The notes: a model not told the origin generated them from the letters alone. 64,000 nucleotides of DNA from G965229605 sp965229605 (GCA_965229605.1 OZ245892.1:1798001-1862000), one strand, 5' to 3'; shown: positions 52,282 through 61,454, counted from the stretch's first letter. Made by a program: numbers and translations.

Positions 52282-53043
52282 ATGATCACTCTCTCCCTGA
52301 TCGGGATTGGAACAGGAAATCCAGACCATGTGACCTTCCAGGGCCTAAAAGCCATGAATGAGGCCGATGTCATTCTTATCCCCCGTAAAGGCGCAGAAAA
52401 AAGCGATCTGGCTGATTTGCGCCGTGAAATCTGCGAAGAAATGCTGGTCAATGCGGCAATCAAGGTTATCGAGTTTGACCTGCCTGTTCGCGATACATCA
52501 CAAGCGAGCCAGCTTGACGGCTATCTGGAAGGCGTGTCAGACTGGCATGATGCTGTCGCGCTAGCCTGGACCCATGCGCTTTCCCAATCCAGAAAGCCGG
52601 TCAAGCGGGCAGCCTTGCTGATCTGGGGGGACCCGAGCTTATATGACAGTTCCCTGCGCATTGCCGAGCGTCTGTCTCCCCCTGTCAATATACAGGTGAT
52701 CCCCGGTGTAAGCGCACTCCATGTCCTTTGCGCCAGTCACCGCCTGACTCTTAATCAGCTGGGCGAGCCATTCCTTGTCACAACCGGCCGCAAACTGCGC
52801 ACAGAAGGCTGGCCTGACGGGATCAACACGCTGGTGGTCATGCTGGATGGCACCTGCGCCTTTCAGACCCTTAACCCTGATCAGAAGATGATCTGGTGGG
52901 GGGCTTATCTGGGGATGGAGAATGAAATCCTGCTCAAGGGACCACTTGCAACCGCAGGCCCCGAGATTATTGAAACCCGCGCCAAAGCTCGCCAGCAATA
53001 TGGCTGGATTATGGATACCTATTTAATCCGTGCGCTTGATTGA
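52282..53043 (+). CDS. cobF: Precorrin-6A synthase (deacetylating)
   Basis: SAM-dependent C1 methylation with loss of the extruded acetyl group, giving precorrin-6A in the aerobic cobalamin route; its product is the substrate of CobK. Start at ATG 52282 (MITLSLIGIGTGNPDHVTFQ), 253 residues; the open frame runs upstream into the mobile element and was trimmed. Marks: LIPRKGAEKSDLADLRREIC, LLIWGDPSLYDSSLRIAERL, QVIPGVSALHVLCASHRLTL and the C-terminal QQYGWIMDTYLI. It is located 29 kb from the rest of the cob genes, with copy C 34 bp upstream. Confidence 0.93.
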   Translation: MITLSLIGIGTGNPDHVTFQGLKAMNEADVILIPRKGAEKSDLADLRREICEEMLVNAAIKVIEFDLPVRDTSQASQLDGYLEGVSDWHDAVALAWTHALSQSRKPVKRAALLIWGDPSLYDSSLRIAERLSPPVNIQVIPGVSALHVLCASHRLTLNQLGEPFLVTTGRKLRTEGWPDGINTLVVMLDGTCAFQTLNPDQKMIWWGAYLGMENEILLKGPLATAGPEIIETRAKARQQYGWIMDTYLIRALD

Positions 53044-53047
53044 ATGT

Positions 53048-54115
53048 TTAATCAGGCACCACCACAATATTGCCGGCATGGGTTTTGTTCAAAAATTCGG
53101 TTTGTGCGCGGGCCAGGTCTTCCAGCGGATAGGTTGCCGCAAGAACCGGTTGCAGCTTGCCGGATTCAATGGCTGAAACAACCCGCTTGATAACCGAAGG
53201 TGCGGTGACGGTTGAGCCGCTAAAGGTGAGATCCCGCAAATAGAACGTGCGCAGATCAAAATTGACCATCGGCCCGGCAATCGCGCCAGAGCAGGTATAG
53301 CGTCCGCCACGCGCAAGACACTCCAACCGTGCGGGCCAGTCATCGCCGCCGACAACATCAGCAATCACCGTGACCTGTTCCCCGGCCAGAGCTTTTGGCA
53401 AGTTCTTTGGTGAACGGGGCAGGATCACATCCGGGCCAAGTTCAGCCAGTTCTGCATGTTTGGATTCACTGGCCATGGCAATAACCCGCGCCCCGCGCTG
53501 TTTCGCCAGTTGAACCAGAGCCCCGCCAACCCCGCCAGAAGCCCCCGGAATCAAGACCGTATCGCGCTCATTGACATTGGCGCGCGACAACATCCCTTCT
53601 GCCGTTGCATAGGAACAGCTGAATGTTGCCAACTCGGCATCAGAAAAAGACGAATTGACGGCAAGGGCATTTTGACCGGGAATGGTGGTATATTCGGCAA
53701 ACCCGCCATCCCGTTCGGAGCCAAAATAGCCGACTTTCTGTAAATCCTCCGGGTCAGCAGGATCACGCAGCCAGTTATCGGTGATCACCCGCTCTCCAAT
53801 CCGGGCAGGATCAACGCCCGGTCCAACCGCTTCGATAATGCCGCAAGCATCAGCCCCCTGGATACGCGGAAACTCAATCGCTTTTCCACCCCACGAAGGG
53901 TCATTCCCCAGTTGATCCGGGTCAACATCATCGGTTGTCGCATCGGTAACCGTTTTGGAATACCAGCCAGAACGCGTATTGATATCGGTATTATTCAGCC
54001 CGCAGGCTTTGACTCTGATCAGCACCTCTCCCGCAGCCGGTTCAGGCTTGGGCCAGTCGCGATAAAAAACAAGCTGATCCAGGCCACCGTGACCCATTGT
54101 AACCATAGCTTTCAT
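53048..54115 (-). CDS. Medium-chain (MDR) alcohol dehydrogenase/quinone oxidoreductase-like enzyme
   Basis: 355 residues with a GroES-like N-domain (AGEVLIRVKACGLNNTDINT, GADACGIIEAVGPGVDPAR) and a Rossmann domain with VLIPGASGGVGGALVQLAKQ. The usual zinc-ligand Cys/His pattern is incomplete: NNTDINTRSGWY replaces the CHTD-type motif and the structural four-Cys loop is missing, so it may be a zinc-free NADPH enzyme. Substrate unknown. It converges on cobF with a 4-bp gap. Confidence 0.85.
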   Translation of the reverse strand: MKAMVTMGHGGLDQLVFYRDWPKPEPAAGEVLIRVKACGLNNTDINTRSGWYSKTVTDATTDDVDPDQLGNDPSWGGKAIEFPRIQGADACGIIEAVGPGVDPARIGERVITDNWLRDPADPEDLQKVGYFGSERDGGFAEYTTIPGQNALAVNSSFSDAELATFSCSYATAEGMLSRANVNERDTVLIPGASGGVGGALVQLAKQRGARVIAMASESKHAELAELGPDVILPRSPKNLPKALAGEQVTVIADVVGGDDWPARLECLARGGRYTCSGAIAGPMVNFDLRTFYLRDLTFSGSTVTAPSVIKRVVSAIESGKLQPVLAATYPLEDLARAQTEFLNKTHAGNIVVVPD

Positions 54116-54216
54116 TTCTAATTCCTTTTGAAACAGGTTTTGTTTTTCTTATACAGCTATACAGAATATAGGTGCAAGATTGGTTTTATGTTTGATCGGT
54201 AAGCTTTGGAACGGGA

Positions 54217-55152
54217 ATGGACAGACTTTCAATCATTTTTATGGGATCGGGTGAATTTGCCTGTGATGCGCTGTTGGCTTTGCTTGAAAAACCAAAGCTT
54301 TATCGGATTTGCGGGGTTTACAGCCAACCTGCCCGCCCGCAAGGCCGCAAGAAACAACCCCGCCCGACACCCGTTGCCGCCCTTGCACAGCAACACGGTC
54401 TGCCACTTTTTACGCCAGAGAAGCTTAACGATGAAGCCTTTGAAACCTTCAAAACCCTTGAACCTGATCTTTTGATTGTGGCCTCTTACGGGTTGCTGGT
54501 GCCTGCGTCTTTTCTGGACCTTCCCAAATCAGGGGCAATCAATATTCATGGCTCGCTCTTGCCGCGCTGGCGCGGGGCCTCCCCGGTGCAACAGGCGATT
54601 GTTGCGGGTGACCCGGAAAGCGGTATCACCTATATGCAGATGACTCCGGGGCTGGACGATGGCCCCATTCTTTCCCAATATAAATTGCCGATTGAAGCAG
54701 GTTGGAACGCAGGCACTTTATTTGCCCGTCTGGCCCGACTTGGCGCAGAACATTTATCAACAATCGTGATGGAATATGTCCAGGGTCGTCTCTCCCCCAT
54801 CCCGCAGCAGGCAGATTCTGTGACCTGGGCCCCCCGGCTGACCCGCGAAGACGGGGTCATCAATTTTCATGAAGAGGCAGCAGCGATTATCCGTAAAATG
54901 CGGGGCTTTGATCCCTGGCCCGGTGTGCGCTTTTTATGGAAAGATGAATGGATTAAACTTCTGGAAGCAGATGATATCAGTGATGATCCTGGCTCCTCCT
55001 CGGGAATCATTTTATCAACGGACCCGGCCTGTGTGGCCTGCGCCAAAGGGTCACTGCTGATCAGGAAAGTGCAGCGTCCGGGTCGCAAGCCAGGCACGGG
55101 CGCAGAGTTTTTGAATGGCTGCCGCTTGCGCGCTGGCGATAGAATCTCCTGA
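54217..55152 (+). CDS. fmt: Methionyl-tRNA formyltransferase
   Basis: Formylates initiator Met-tRNA using 10-formyl-tetrahydrofolate. 311 residues: SIIFMGSGEFACDALLALL at the N-terminus (MGTPxFA variant with SGEFA), catalytic region INIHGSLLPRWRGASPVQQA with HGSLLP, the conserved Asp in MTPGLDDGPIL, and a C-terminal OB domain (RKMRGFDPWPGVRFLW). Its usual neighbour def (deformylase) is absent. It converges on ccmG (15-bp gap). Confidence 0.93.
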   Translation: MDRLSIIFMGSGEFACDALLALLEKPKLYRICGVYSQPARPQGRKKQPRPTPVAALAQQHGLPLFTPEKLNDEAFETFKTLEPDLLIVASYGLLVPASFLDLPKSGAINIHGSLLPRWRGASPVQQAIVAGDPESGITYMQMTPGLDDGPILSQYKLPIEAGWNAGTLFARLARLGAEHLSTIVMEYVQGRLSPIPQQADSVTWAPRLTREDGVINFHEEAAAIIRKMRGFDPWPGVRFLWKDEWIKLLEADDISDDPGSSSGIILSTDPACVACAKGSLLIRKVQRPGRKPGTGAEFLNGCRLRAGDRIS

Positions 55153-55167
55153 TTATTTCAGGAAACC

Positions 55168-55716
55168 TCAATTTTCCTGCAAATAGGAAAGCAGCGGCAA
55201 GATTGTTTCATCAAGCTCTTGGCGGGTTAAAGGCCCGGTATATTTATAGCGTATCATGCCTTGCTTATCGATGATATAGGTCTCTGGCACGCCGTAAAGC
55301 CCCCATTCAATGGCAATCCTTCCATTGGCATCAAAGCCTGTCCGGTCATAGGGATCGCCGAGTTCATCCAGAAATCCGATGGCATCGGGGCGTGCATCCT
55401 TATAGGCAATGCCATAAAGCGTAAGCCCTGACATATCGGATAATTCCATCAATAGAGGATGTTCAGCCCGGCATGGCACACACCAGGAGGCAAAGAAATT
55501 CACCAGCACCGGTCCCTTGCTTTTGCGCAGGTTTGCTGCCCCGAAGCCAGGCTGATTTTCCCGCAGGCCGGGCAGGACAAAGGCTGGCACCGGTTTGTCA
55601 ATCAAGGTTGAAGGCACCAGTTGCGGGTCGCGTCCAAACTGGAGCTGCCAGAAGAAATAGCCAACCAGAATCAAAAAAAGCAACAGTGGCAGGATATATA
55701 GAATATATTTTTTCAT
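55168..55716 (-). CDS. ccmG: CcmG/DsbE-type periplasmic thioredoxin
   Basis: Membrane-anchored thioredoxin that reduces apocytochrome c or CcmH during cytochrome c maturation. 182 residues from ATG 55716 (MKKYILYILPLLLFLILVGY); ATG 55725, nearer to AAGGA, adds three residues and is possible. One N-terminal membrane helix is followed by a thioredoxin fold with VLVNFFASWCVPCRAEHPLL (CxxC), then the family IAYKDARPDAIGFLDELGDP and YGVPETYIIDKQGMIRYKYT. It follows ccmF at once. ccmH, which usually comes next, is not there. Confidence 0.92.
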   Translation of the reverse strand: MKKYILYILPLLLFLILVGYFFWQLQFGRDPQLVPSTLIDKPVPAFVLPGLRENQPGFGAANLRKSKGPVLVNFFASWCVPCRAEHPLLMELSDMSGLTLYGIAYKDARPDAIGFLDELGDPYDRTGFDANGRIAIEWGLYGVPETYIIDKQGMIRYKYTGPLTRQELDETILPLLSYLQEN

Positions 55717-55717
55717 T

Positions 55718-57772
55718 TCAGGCATTTTCCTTTTCCAGGCCCATGGATTTAGCTGCCACCCCGATACGAAAACGGCGATCCAGTAGCGATAGGGCGGCTC
55801 CAAAAGCCATGACAAAGGCCCCGGCCCATAAAAAGGGGGCAAACGGTTTGATATAGAGTCTTAGCACATGTGCTTTGTTATCGTTAGAAGCAGGGGTGAC
55901 CTGTTCAGATAGTGCAGCATAGAGATCACCGCCCAAAGAGCTTTTAATCGCGGCTTCAGTTGTTTCCTCACCACCGGGAACATAGCGCCGTTTTTCAGGC
56001 TGCAAAATTGCTTTCAGTCTGCCGTTTGCATCGTGAACCTGCAAGGTACCACGCCGGGCGATATAGTTTGGCCCTTGAATATCCTCGATGCTTTCAAGCG
56101 TAAAAATATAGCCGCCAAGCGTGACCTGATCTCCGGCCCGTGCGGTCACGATTTTCTCTTGCGTTAAAAAACCGGCTCCGGTCACGCCAATCACCACCAG
56201 CCCGATCCCGATATGTGCCAATGTCATGCCCCACTGGCTTCCCGGCACATGCCGCAAGCCGTGAAGGGCAGAGCCGACCAATTCCATCCCCATTCCATAG
56301 CGGCTCCAGCCACGGCGCAATAAGGGGAGCAGAAGATTTTGCACACTGGCGGCAATCACCCAGGCACCAAGGCCGATACCGATGGCGGCTGGCAAGGTGC
56401 GATCAAAAAAGGCTCCGGCATAAAGGGCAAGGACTCCGGCAATTAAAAGGGCTGGCCATAAAAGAGAGAGAACGCGGCCAAGTTTTCCGCGCTTCCATCC
56501 CAAAAGAGGCCCAAAGCCGATGGCAATCACCAGCGGGATCATCATTGGAACAAAGGTCAGGTTGAAGTAAGGCGGGCCAACGGAAATTTTTGCGCCACCA
56601 ACGGCATCCAGAAACAGGGGATAGAGTGTGCCAACCAGAACCGTTGCCAGGCCTGCGGTCAAGAGCCAGTTGTTTAAAAGAAGCGCACCTTCGCGGCTTA
56701 CCGGTTTAAAAAGCGTGTTCCCGGCTCCGGCCATTTGCGGCAGACGAATAGCATAAAGGGTGAGTGCCCCACCGATATAGATAGACAGCAGCAACAGAAT
56801 AAAGAGTCCGCGCCCCGGGTCGGTTGCAAAGGCATGGACCGAGGTCAAAACGCCGGATCGGACCAGAAAAGTTCCGATCAGGCTAAAACCGAAAGCCAGA
56901 ATGGCTAAAAGGACGGTCCAGTTTTTCATGGTATCGCGTTTTTCGGCGACAATCGCGGTGTGTAAAAGTGCGGTTGCGGCAAGCCAGGGCATGAGGCTGG
57001 CATTTTCGACCGGGTCCCAGAACCAGAACCCGCCCCAGCCCAGTTCGTAATAGGCCCACCAGCTACCAAGTCCGATTCCGGCGGTGAGGAATCCCCAGGC
57101 GACCAGGCACCAGGGCCGCATTCGCCGGGCCCAGGAGGCATCCACCCGTCCTTCAATCAAGGCCGCAATGGCGAAAGAGAAGGTCATGGAAAGCCCGACA
57201 TAGCCCAGATATAAAAGCGGTGGATGAAGCACCAGCCCCGGGTCTTGCAAAAGCGGATTGAGCGAGCGTCCATCAAGCGGTGGCGGGAAAATCCGGGCAA
57301 AGGGGTTGGAGGTCAAAAGCATAAAGGTGAGGAATCCGGTGGCGATCATGCCTTGAACGCCCAGCACCCGCGCACGTAGTGGCGGAGGTATAGTCTGCGC
57401 CCCATAGCCGCCGACAGCTGCAAACAGGGCGAGAACCCAGACCCATAATAAAAGAGAGCCTTCGTGATTACCCCAGCTTGCAGCAATTTTATAGGCAAGC
57501 GGCTGGAGGCTATGCGAATGATCGGCAACCAGTTGCACTGAAAAATCTGACTGGACGAAAGCCGCGACCAGGATCGCTGCCGCCAGAGAAAGCATCAGGA
57601 ATTGGGCCAGAGCTACTGGCGGAGCCATCTGCATCAGTCTGCTGTCGTTTCGCTGCGCACCCAGCAGAGGCAAAAAGGCCTGCATCAAAGCCAGTGCCAG
57701 AGACAAACACAGGGCAAACTGGCCAAGCTCCGCCCAGCTAAATGGCCCTGCAAGATTAAAGCTCTCCCCCAT
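55718..57772 (-). CDS. ccmF: Heme lyase component CcmF
   Basis: 684-residue inner-membrane protein with ~15 helices that attaches heme to apocytochrome c with CcmH. The WWD heme-handling loop is visible (GSWWAYYELGWGGFWFWDPV), preceded by PPLLYLGYVGLSMTFSFAIA with a conserved His in LVLHPPLLY and followed by ENASLMPWLAATALLHTAIV. The C-terminal periplasmic domain is present. It is nine bp after ccmE and is followed by ccmG. Confidence 0.95.
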   Translation of the reverse strand: MGESFNLAGPFSWAELGQFALCLSLALALMQAFLPLLGAQRNDSRLMQMAPPVALAQFLMLSLAAAILVAAFVQSDFSVQLVADHSHSLQPLAYKIAASWGNHEGSLLLWVWVLALFAAVGGYGAQTIPPPLRARVLGVQGMIATGFLTFMLLTSNPFARIFPPPLDGRSLNPLLQDPGLVLHPPLLYLGYVGLSMTFSFAIAALIEGRVDASWARRMRPWCLVAWGFLTAGIGLGSWWAYYELGWGGFWFWDPVENASLMPWLAATALLHTAIVAEKRDTMKNWTVLLAILAFGFSLIGTFLVRSGVLTSVHAFATDPGRGLFILLLLSIYIGGALTLYAIRLPQMAGAGNTLFKPVSREGALLLNNWLLTAGLATVLVGTLYPLFLDAVGGAKISVGPPYFNLTFVPMMIPLVIAIGFGPLLGWKRGKLGRVLSLLWPALLIAGVLALYAGAFFDRTLPAAIGIGLGAWVIAASVQNLLLPLLRRGWSRYGMGMELVGSALHGLRHVPGSQWGMTLAHIGIGLVVIGVTGAGFLTQEKIVTARAGDQVTLGGYIFTLESIEDIQGPNYIARRGTLQVHDANGRLKAILQPEKRRYVPGGEETTEAAIKSSLGGDLYAALSEQVTPASNDNKAHVLRLYIKPFAPFLWAGAFVMAFGAALSLLDRRFRIGVAAKSMGLEKENA

Positions 57773-57781
57773 CAGGTCCTC

Positions 57782-58291
57782 TTACTCTCCCCCACGCCAA
57801 GTACCAGATCGCTTCAAGGCTTCAACGGCTTCGGGTGGCATATAGGTCTCATCATGTTTTGCCAGCACCTCGGTCGCTTTGAACTGCCCGTTATCATCCA
57901 GCATTCCAAGGGCGACAATCCCCTGCCCTTCACGAAAAAGGTCCGGGAGCAATCCCCTATAGGTGACCGGAACCGCATGAACCCCGTCTTCAATGACAAA
58001 AGTTATCGCGCCATCCGGCGTATTTGCAACCGACCCATAGGCCACCAGCCCCCCCAGCCGAAAAAGACTCTGAGGCGGAACCTGCCCGGCTGCAACATCG
58101 CCGGGACCATAAAAAAAGACGACACTGTCTTCAAGGGCAAACAGGATCAGTGCCACCGCAAGGGCAAGCAGCGACAGGCCACCAGCAATCAGGCTGGCGC
58201 GCACTCTTTGTCTGGCCCGCCGGTTTTGCCGGTAATTTTTGTACCGGTCCTTATTGTTCTGCGTAACCGGGTCCTCTTTAATCGGAACCAT
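57782..58291 (-). CDS. ccmE: Heme chaperone CcmE
   Basis: 169 residues with an N-terminal basic segment, one membrane anchor (GGLSLLALAVALILFALEDS) and a periplasmic OB-fold. The heme-binding His is in VLAKHDETYMPPE, matching the HxxxY pattern of CcmE. FYGPGDVAAGQVPPQSLFRL and VPVTYRGLLPDLFREGQGIV are family blocks. It receives heme from CcmCD, which with CcmAB is not in the window, and gives it to CcmF. Its ATG directly abuts the stop of the ABC-HlyD fusion gene, so the two are translationally coupled. Confidence 0.94.
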   Translation of the reverse strand: MVPIKEDPVTQNNKDRYKNYRQNRRARQRVRASLIAGGLSLLALAVALILFALEDSVVFFYGPGDVAAGQVPPQSLFRLGGLVAYGSVANTPDGAITFVIEDGVHAVPVTYRGLLPDLFREGQGIVALGMLDDNGQFKATEVLAKHDETYMPPEAVEALKRSGTWRGGE

Positions 58292-61200
58292 CTATCTTTC
58301 ACGAAAGGCGGTATTGATCCCGCGCAAGATCGGCTCTGCCAGATAGGAAAAGACTGATCGCTCCCCAACAATAATGCCACCGCTGACCTGTAAACCCGGC
58401 ACCAGCGTATAGGTCTCGCCATGGCGGTTTTCAAAGCGCGCAATATCGGCAGAAATATAAATCCGGTAAAAGGCCCGCCCGCGCTCGTCACTGAATGTAT
58501 CAGGACTTAGCCGGTCAACCGCCCCGATAATCGGCGCAAAGCGATAGGCATCGCTGGAGGCCAGGCGGATATTCACCGGCATCCCCGGATTGACAAAGCC
58601 AATATCTGCAATCGGCAAATTGGCCTCAACAATCAGCTTGTCATCCTCTGGCACAATTTCTGCCGCCACCTCGCCCGGCTGAATCACCGCAGCCTGCGTG
58701 AAGGTTGAAAGCGACTTAACGGTTCCATCAATCGGGGCGCGCAGGATACGCCGCTCTTTGGTATCAACCAGTTTCGCCATCCGGTTTTGCAGTTCGTTCA
58801 AATCACGAATGATGATGTCAAGTTCACTGCGGGCCCCCTGAATGGCGGTTGATTCAAGAAGATTCACCGTTTCGCGGGCTTCACGCAAAGCTGACTGGGC
58901 GGTTGCCCGCTGGGCCTTGGCTGCCGAAAGATCGCTGATCAGACGCGACCGGTTACGCTGCAAGGTCAAATGGTCCATGCGGCTGGTCAAAGAGGCTTCC
59001 AGCAAATCTTGGCTAATTTTTTCCTGTTCGGTCGCTAAAGCCAGTTCGCGATCCAGGCTTTCAATCTTGATATCCAGTTCGTGGGTTTGGTCCTGACGTT
59101 GCGACACAATTTCAAGCTGGGTGCCAAGGTCCAGCCGCAGCCGTTCGCGCCAGCCGGTAAAGTGATCCTCGGCAACCGCGACAAGTTCAGGATAGGATTC
59201 AGCCAGCCCGTCCGGGAAAGTGAGTTGTTTGCGCCGGGCAATCTGGGCTTCCAGACGAATTTTGGCAATCCGCAGAGAAACCAGACGGGCATCCAGCTCC
59301 CCGATACTGGCGGCATCCGACACCGCTTCAAGCGTTACAACCGGATCCCCCTGTTTAACCGAATCGCCTTCGTTGACATGAATATCGCGGACAATACCGC
59401 CTTCCAGACTTTCAACAGTTTGCACCTGCAGGGAAGGCACGACTTTTCCGGTGATAAAGCTGATCCGGTCAAGTTTGCCAAAATAGGTCCAGACGCAAAG
59501 CGTGGTCACAAAAGCACAGACCGTCAGGGTCAAGGCTTGTGCCGCCCGTTTGGCGCGAACAAGCTGGCGGGTGCTTTCGCTGTTTTCGTCTGCGCTGGCC
59601 TCGGTCAGGCGCATGGGATTAAAGACAATCTTGTTGGTGGCTCTCATTGCGGCTGGATTGACCGCCCGTGCGCTGGATACCTGCGGCGGACGGTTTAACC
59701 TGATTTCCTGATCAATGCCGGGGATTGAGCGCTCAGACTTGGTCATAAAGATGGTCAGCTTGCCCATATCTGCCAGCGCGCGCGGCCAGGCATCCATTGT
59801 GGAGGCTGCTTCCTTGCCAATCGCTTCTTCCGGGTCTTCAAGCAGAATGACCGGCGGATTGAGATAAATCACCCGCGCCAGACCAAACCGCCAGCGATGA
59901 TCAAGGGTCAGTTGTTCAGGTTGAGCCAGCAGACGCATATCCAGCCCTTGCGGATGGGCTTCAATCATGGCCCGCAGACCGGCTGCTTCAAGGGCTTTTA
60001 GAATATCCTCCCGCTCGCCGGGGACGGTATATTGGAAATTATCGGCAATGGTGGCATCATGAAATTGCGGGCGGGCGGCAATATAGCCGGTTTGCAGCCG
60101 CAACCATTCAAAAGGAAGCTGCTTGATATTGACCCCGTTAAACAGGACCGCCCCTTGGCGCGGGCTCATCAACCCGGTGAAGAGCGAGCGAAATTCATTC
60201 ATCTGCAAATCATTGGCGCAGCGCACGACGATGACCTGATTAGGCTTTAGCAATGTGGTCAGACCATTAAAACTGGGCTGGGGCGCATCGGCACCCTGTG
60301 CTGCAAGCTTGACCAGTTCGATCCGCTCCAGGTCCTGCAAGAGCGGGGTGCCGGACTTTTGCGCCGCCGCTGCCAGCTGAGAGACTTTGGCGAGAAGGGC
60401 CTTGCCCTCCCGCGCTTGGGAGACCGCATCAAACAGGCTGGAGGCCCTTGATATCGGCATCAAGGCCCGGGCTGCAAGAATATTGACCCCGATCAGGGCC
60501 CCGATATCAAGGTCCCCGTTGAGGCTGATTAAAGCCCCGACACTGATCACAGCCATGCTTTGCAAGGCTTGCAAGGCGGTGGTGACATTTTGCTGCAAGA
60601 CGACCCGTTTGGACATGGTGCCGATCATTTCGCTTTGCCCCCCGGCCAAACTGTTCCAGAATTGCCGCAGGCTATGGGATGACAGGAAGGAGCGAAGTGG
60701 CGATATATGCAGGGCCGAGACTTGCAGCTGGCGAGAGATTGACTGGATTTCGCGTTGCGCGCGAGTTTGGCTTTGCCGACCCATGCGGCTGATCCAGAAC
60801 ATTGCGATCATCAGAATAGCCCCGCTGACCAGGATCACGGCGCCAAGGCGATAATCGATCATCATGACCACGGCTGCAAACATCAAGGCAAAGGGCAGAT
60901 CGAGCAGGGTGCAGAGATTATGCGGCGAATAGGTCTGCTGAATACGGTTGAGCGCATCGATAGGGTTTTGCCGGTCCTGCGCCTGAATCATGGCGACATC
61001 GGGGGGGTCGGCTTCGGTGAGCAGCCGCCCGGTCCCGACGGTCATATGGTAGTCCTGAATAGCCAGATGGGCCCGTGCCAGCCGAAAGCGCGAGTTGCGC
61101 AGCATGACTTCAAAGCCGACGGCTGCGCAGGTGCCAAGCGCCAGAGTCGCCAGCGTAGAGGCCACCCCGACGCTGAGGAATCGGCTCATCACCTGAATGA

Positions 61201-61306
61201 CGAAAAGCGGCACGGCGAGCGCAAGTATATTGGCCAGCAGCGAGGCAAAAACCAGTTGCAGGGCAAGACCCGGAGCCACCTTCAGGCGCGCAAGATATTC
61301 GTACAT
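58292..61306 (-). CDS. Fused ABC exporter half-transporter (degenerate ATPase) and HlyD-family adaptor
   Basis: 1004 residues; ATG 61306 behind GGAGA. Residues ~1-310 are a type I secretion ABC membrane domain (ALAVPLFVIQVMSRFLSVGV; PFALMFAAVVMMIDYRLGAV). Residues ~330-540 have the nucleotide-binding fold, but every motif is altered: the Walker A place reads VRCANDLQMNEF (~361-372), the Q-loop place reads YIAARPQF, the LSGGQ place reads LTLDHRWRFGLARV, Walker B is VILLEDPEE with D/E swapped, and the H-loop His is Lys (FMTKSER). A new membrane helix (~590-608) starts a HlyD adaptor (QTVESLEGGIVRDIHVNEGD, then a coiled coil ~670-850, C-terminus VPGLQVSGGIIVGERSVFSY). It lacks a C39 peptidase domain. 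First gene of a unit with ccmE-F-G. Confidence 0.88.
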   Translation of the reverse strand: MYEYLARLKVAPGLALQLVFASLLANILALAVPLFVIQVMSRFLSVGVASTLATLALGTCAAVGFEVMLRNSRFRLARAHLAIQDYHMTVGTGRLLTEADPPDVAMIQAQDRQNPIDALNRIQQTYSPHNLCTLLDLPFALMFAAVVMMIDYRLGAVILVSGAILMIAMFWISRMGRQSQTRAQREIQSISRQLQVSALHISPLRSFLSSHSLRQFWNSLAGGQSEMIGTMSKRVVLQQNVTTALQALQSMAVISVGALISLNGDLDIGALIGVNILAARALMPISRASSLFDAVSQAREGKALLAKVSQLAAAAQKSGTPLLQDLERIELVKLAAQGADAPQPSFNGLTTLLKPNQVIVVRCANDLQMNEFRSLFTGLMSPRQGAVLFNGVNIKQLPFEWLRLQTGYIAARPQFHDATIADNFQYTVPGEREDILKALEAAGLRAMIEAHPQGLDMRLLAQPEQLTLDHRWRFGLARVIYLNPPVILLEDPEEAIGKEAASTMDAWPRALADMGKLTIFMTKSERSIPGIDQEIRLNRPPQVSSARAVNPAAMRATNKIVFNPMRLTEASADENSESTRQLVRAKRAAQALTLTVCAFVTTLCVWTYFGKLDRISFITGKVVPSLQVQTVESLEGGIVRDIHVNEGDSVKQGDPVVTLEAVSDAASIGELDARLVSLRIAKIRLEAQIARRKQLTFPDGLAESYPELVAVAEDHFTGWRERLRLDLGTQLEIVSQRQDQTHELDIKIESLDRELALATEQEKISQDLLEASLTSRMDHLTLQRNRSRLISDLSAAKAQRATAQSALREARETVNLLESTAIQGARSELDIIIRDLNELQNRMAKLVDTKERRILRAPIDGTVKSLSTFTQAAVIQPGEVAAEIVPEDDKLIVEANLPIADIGFVNPGMPVNIRLASSDAYRFAPIIGAVDRLSPDTFSDERGRAFYRIYISADIARFENRHGETYTLVPGLQVSGGIIVGERSVFSYLAEPILRGINTAFRER

Positions 61307-61454
61307 ATTGTCTCCAGCGGTAACCGCTTACATAAGCATTATTTACGCAAACAAGAGCTCAATTTCTACTGGCCCGAATTGTCTGGAACTATCAAGAAAT
61401 CATTCAATTATCGTGCCGTATTACAGAAGAAAAGCCAGGGCAAGCGTGAAATAT

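Noticed and set aside
55716..55842. ccmG start at 55842
   Set aside because: The extra residues lie inside ccmF and precede the normal membrane-anchor start.
58292..61306. Interpretation of the fusion protein as CcmAB-like heme exporter
   Set aside because: Although it precedes ccmE, its membrane and adaptor domains match type I secretion proteins; CcmA and CcmB are small and lack a HlyD part.
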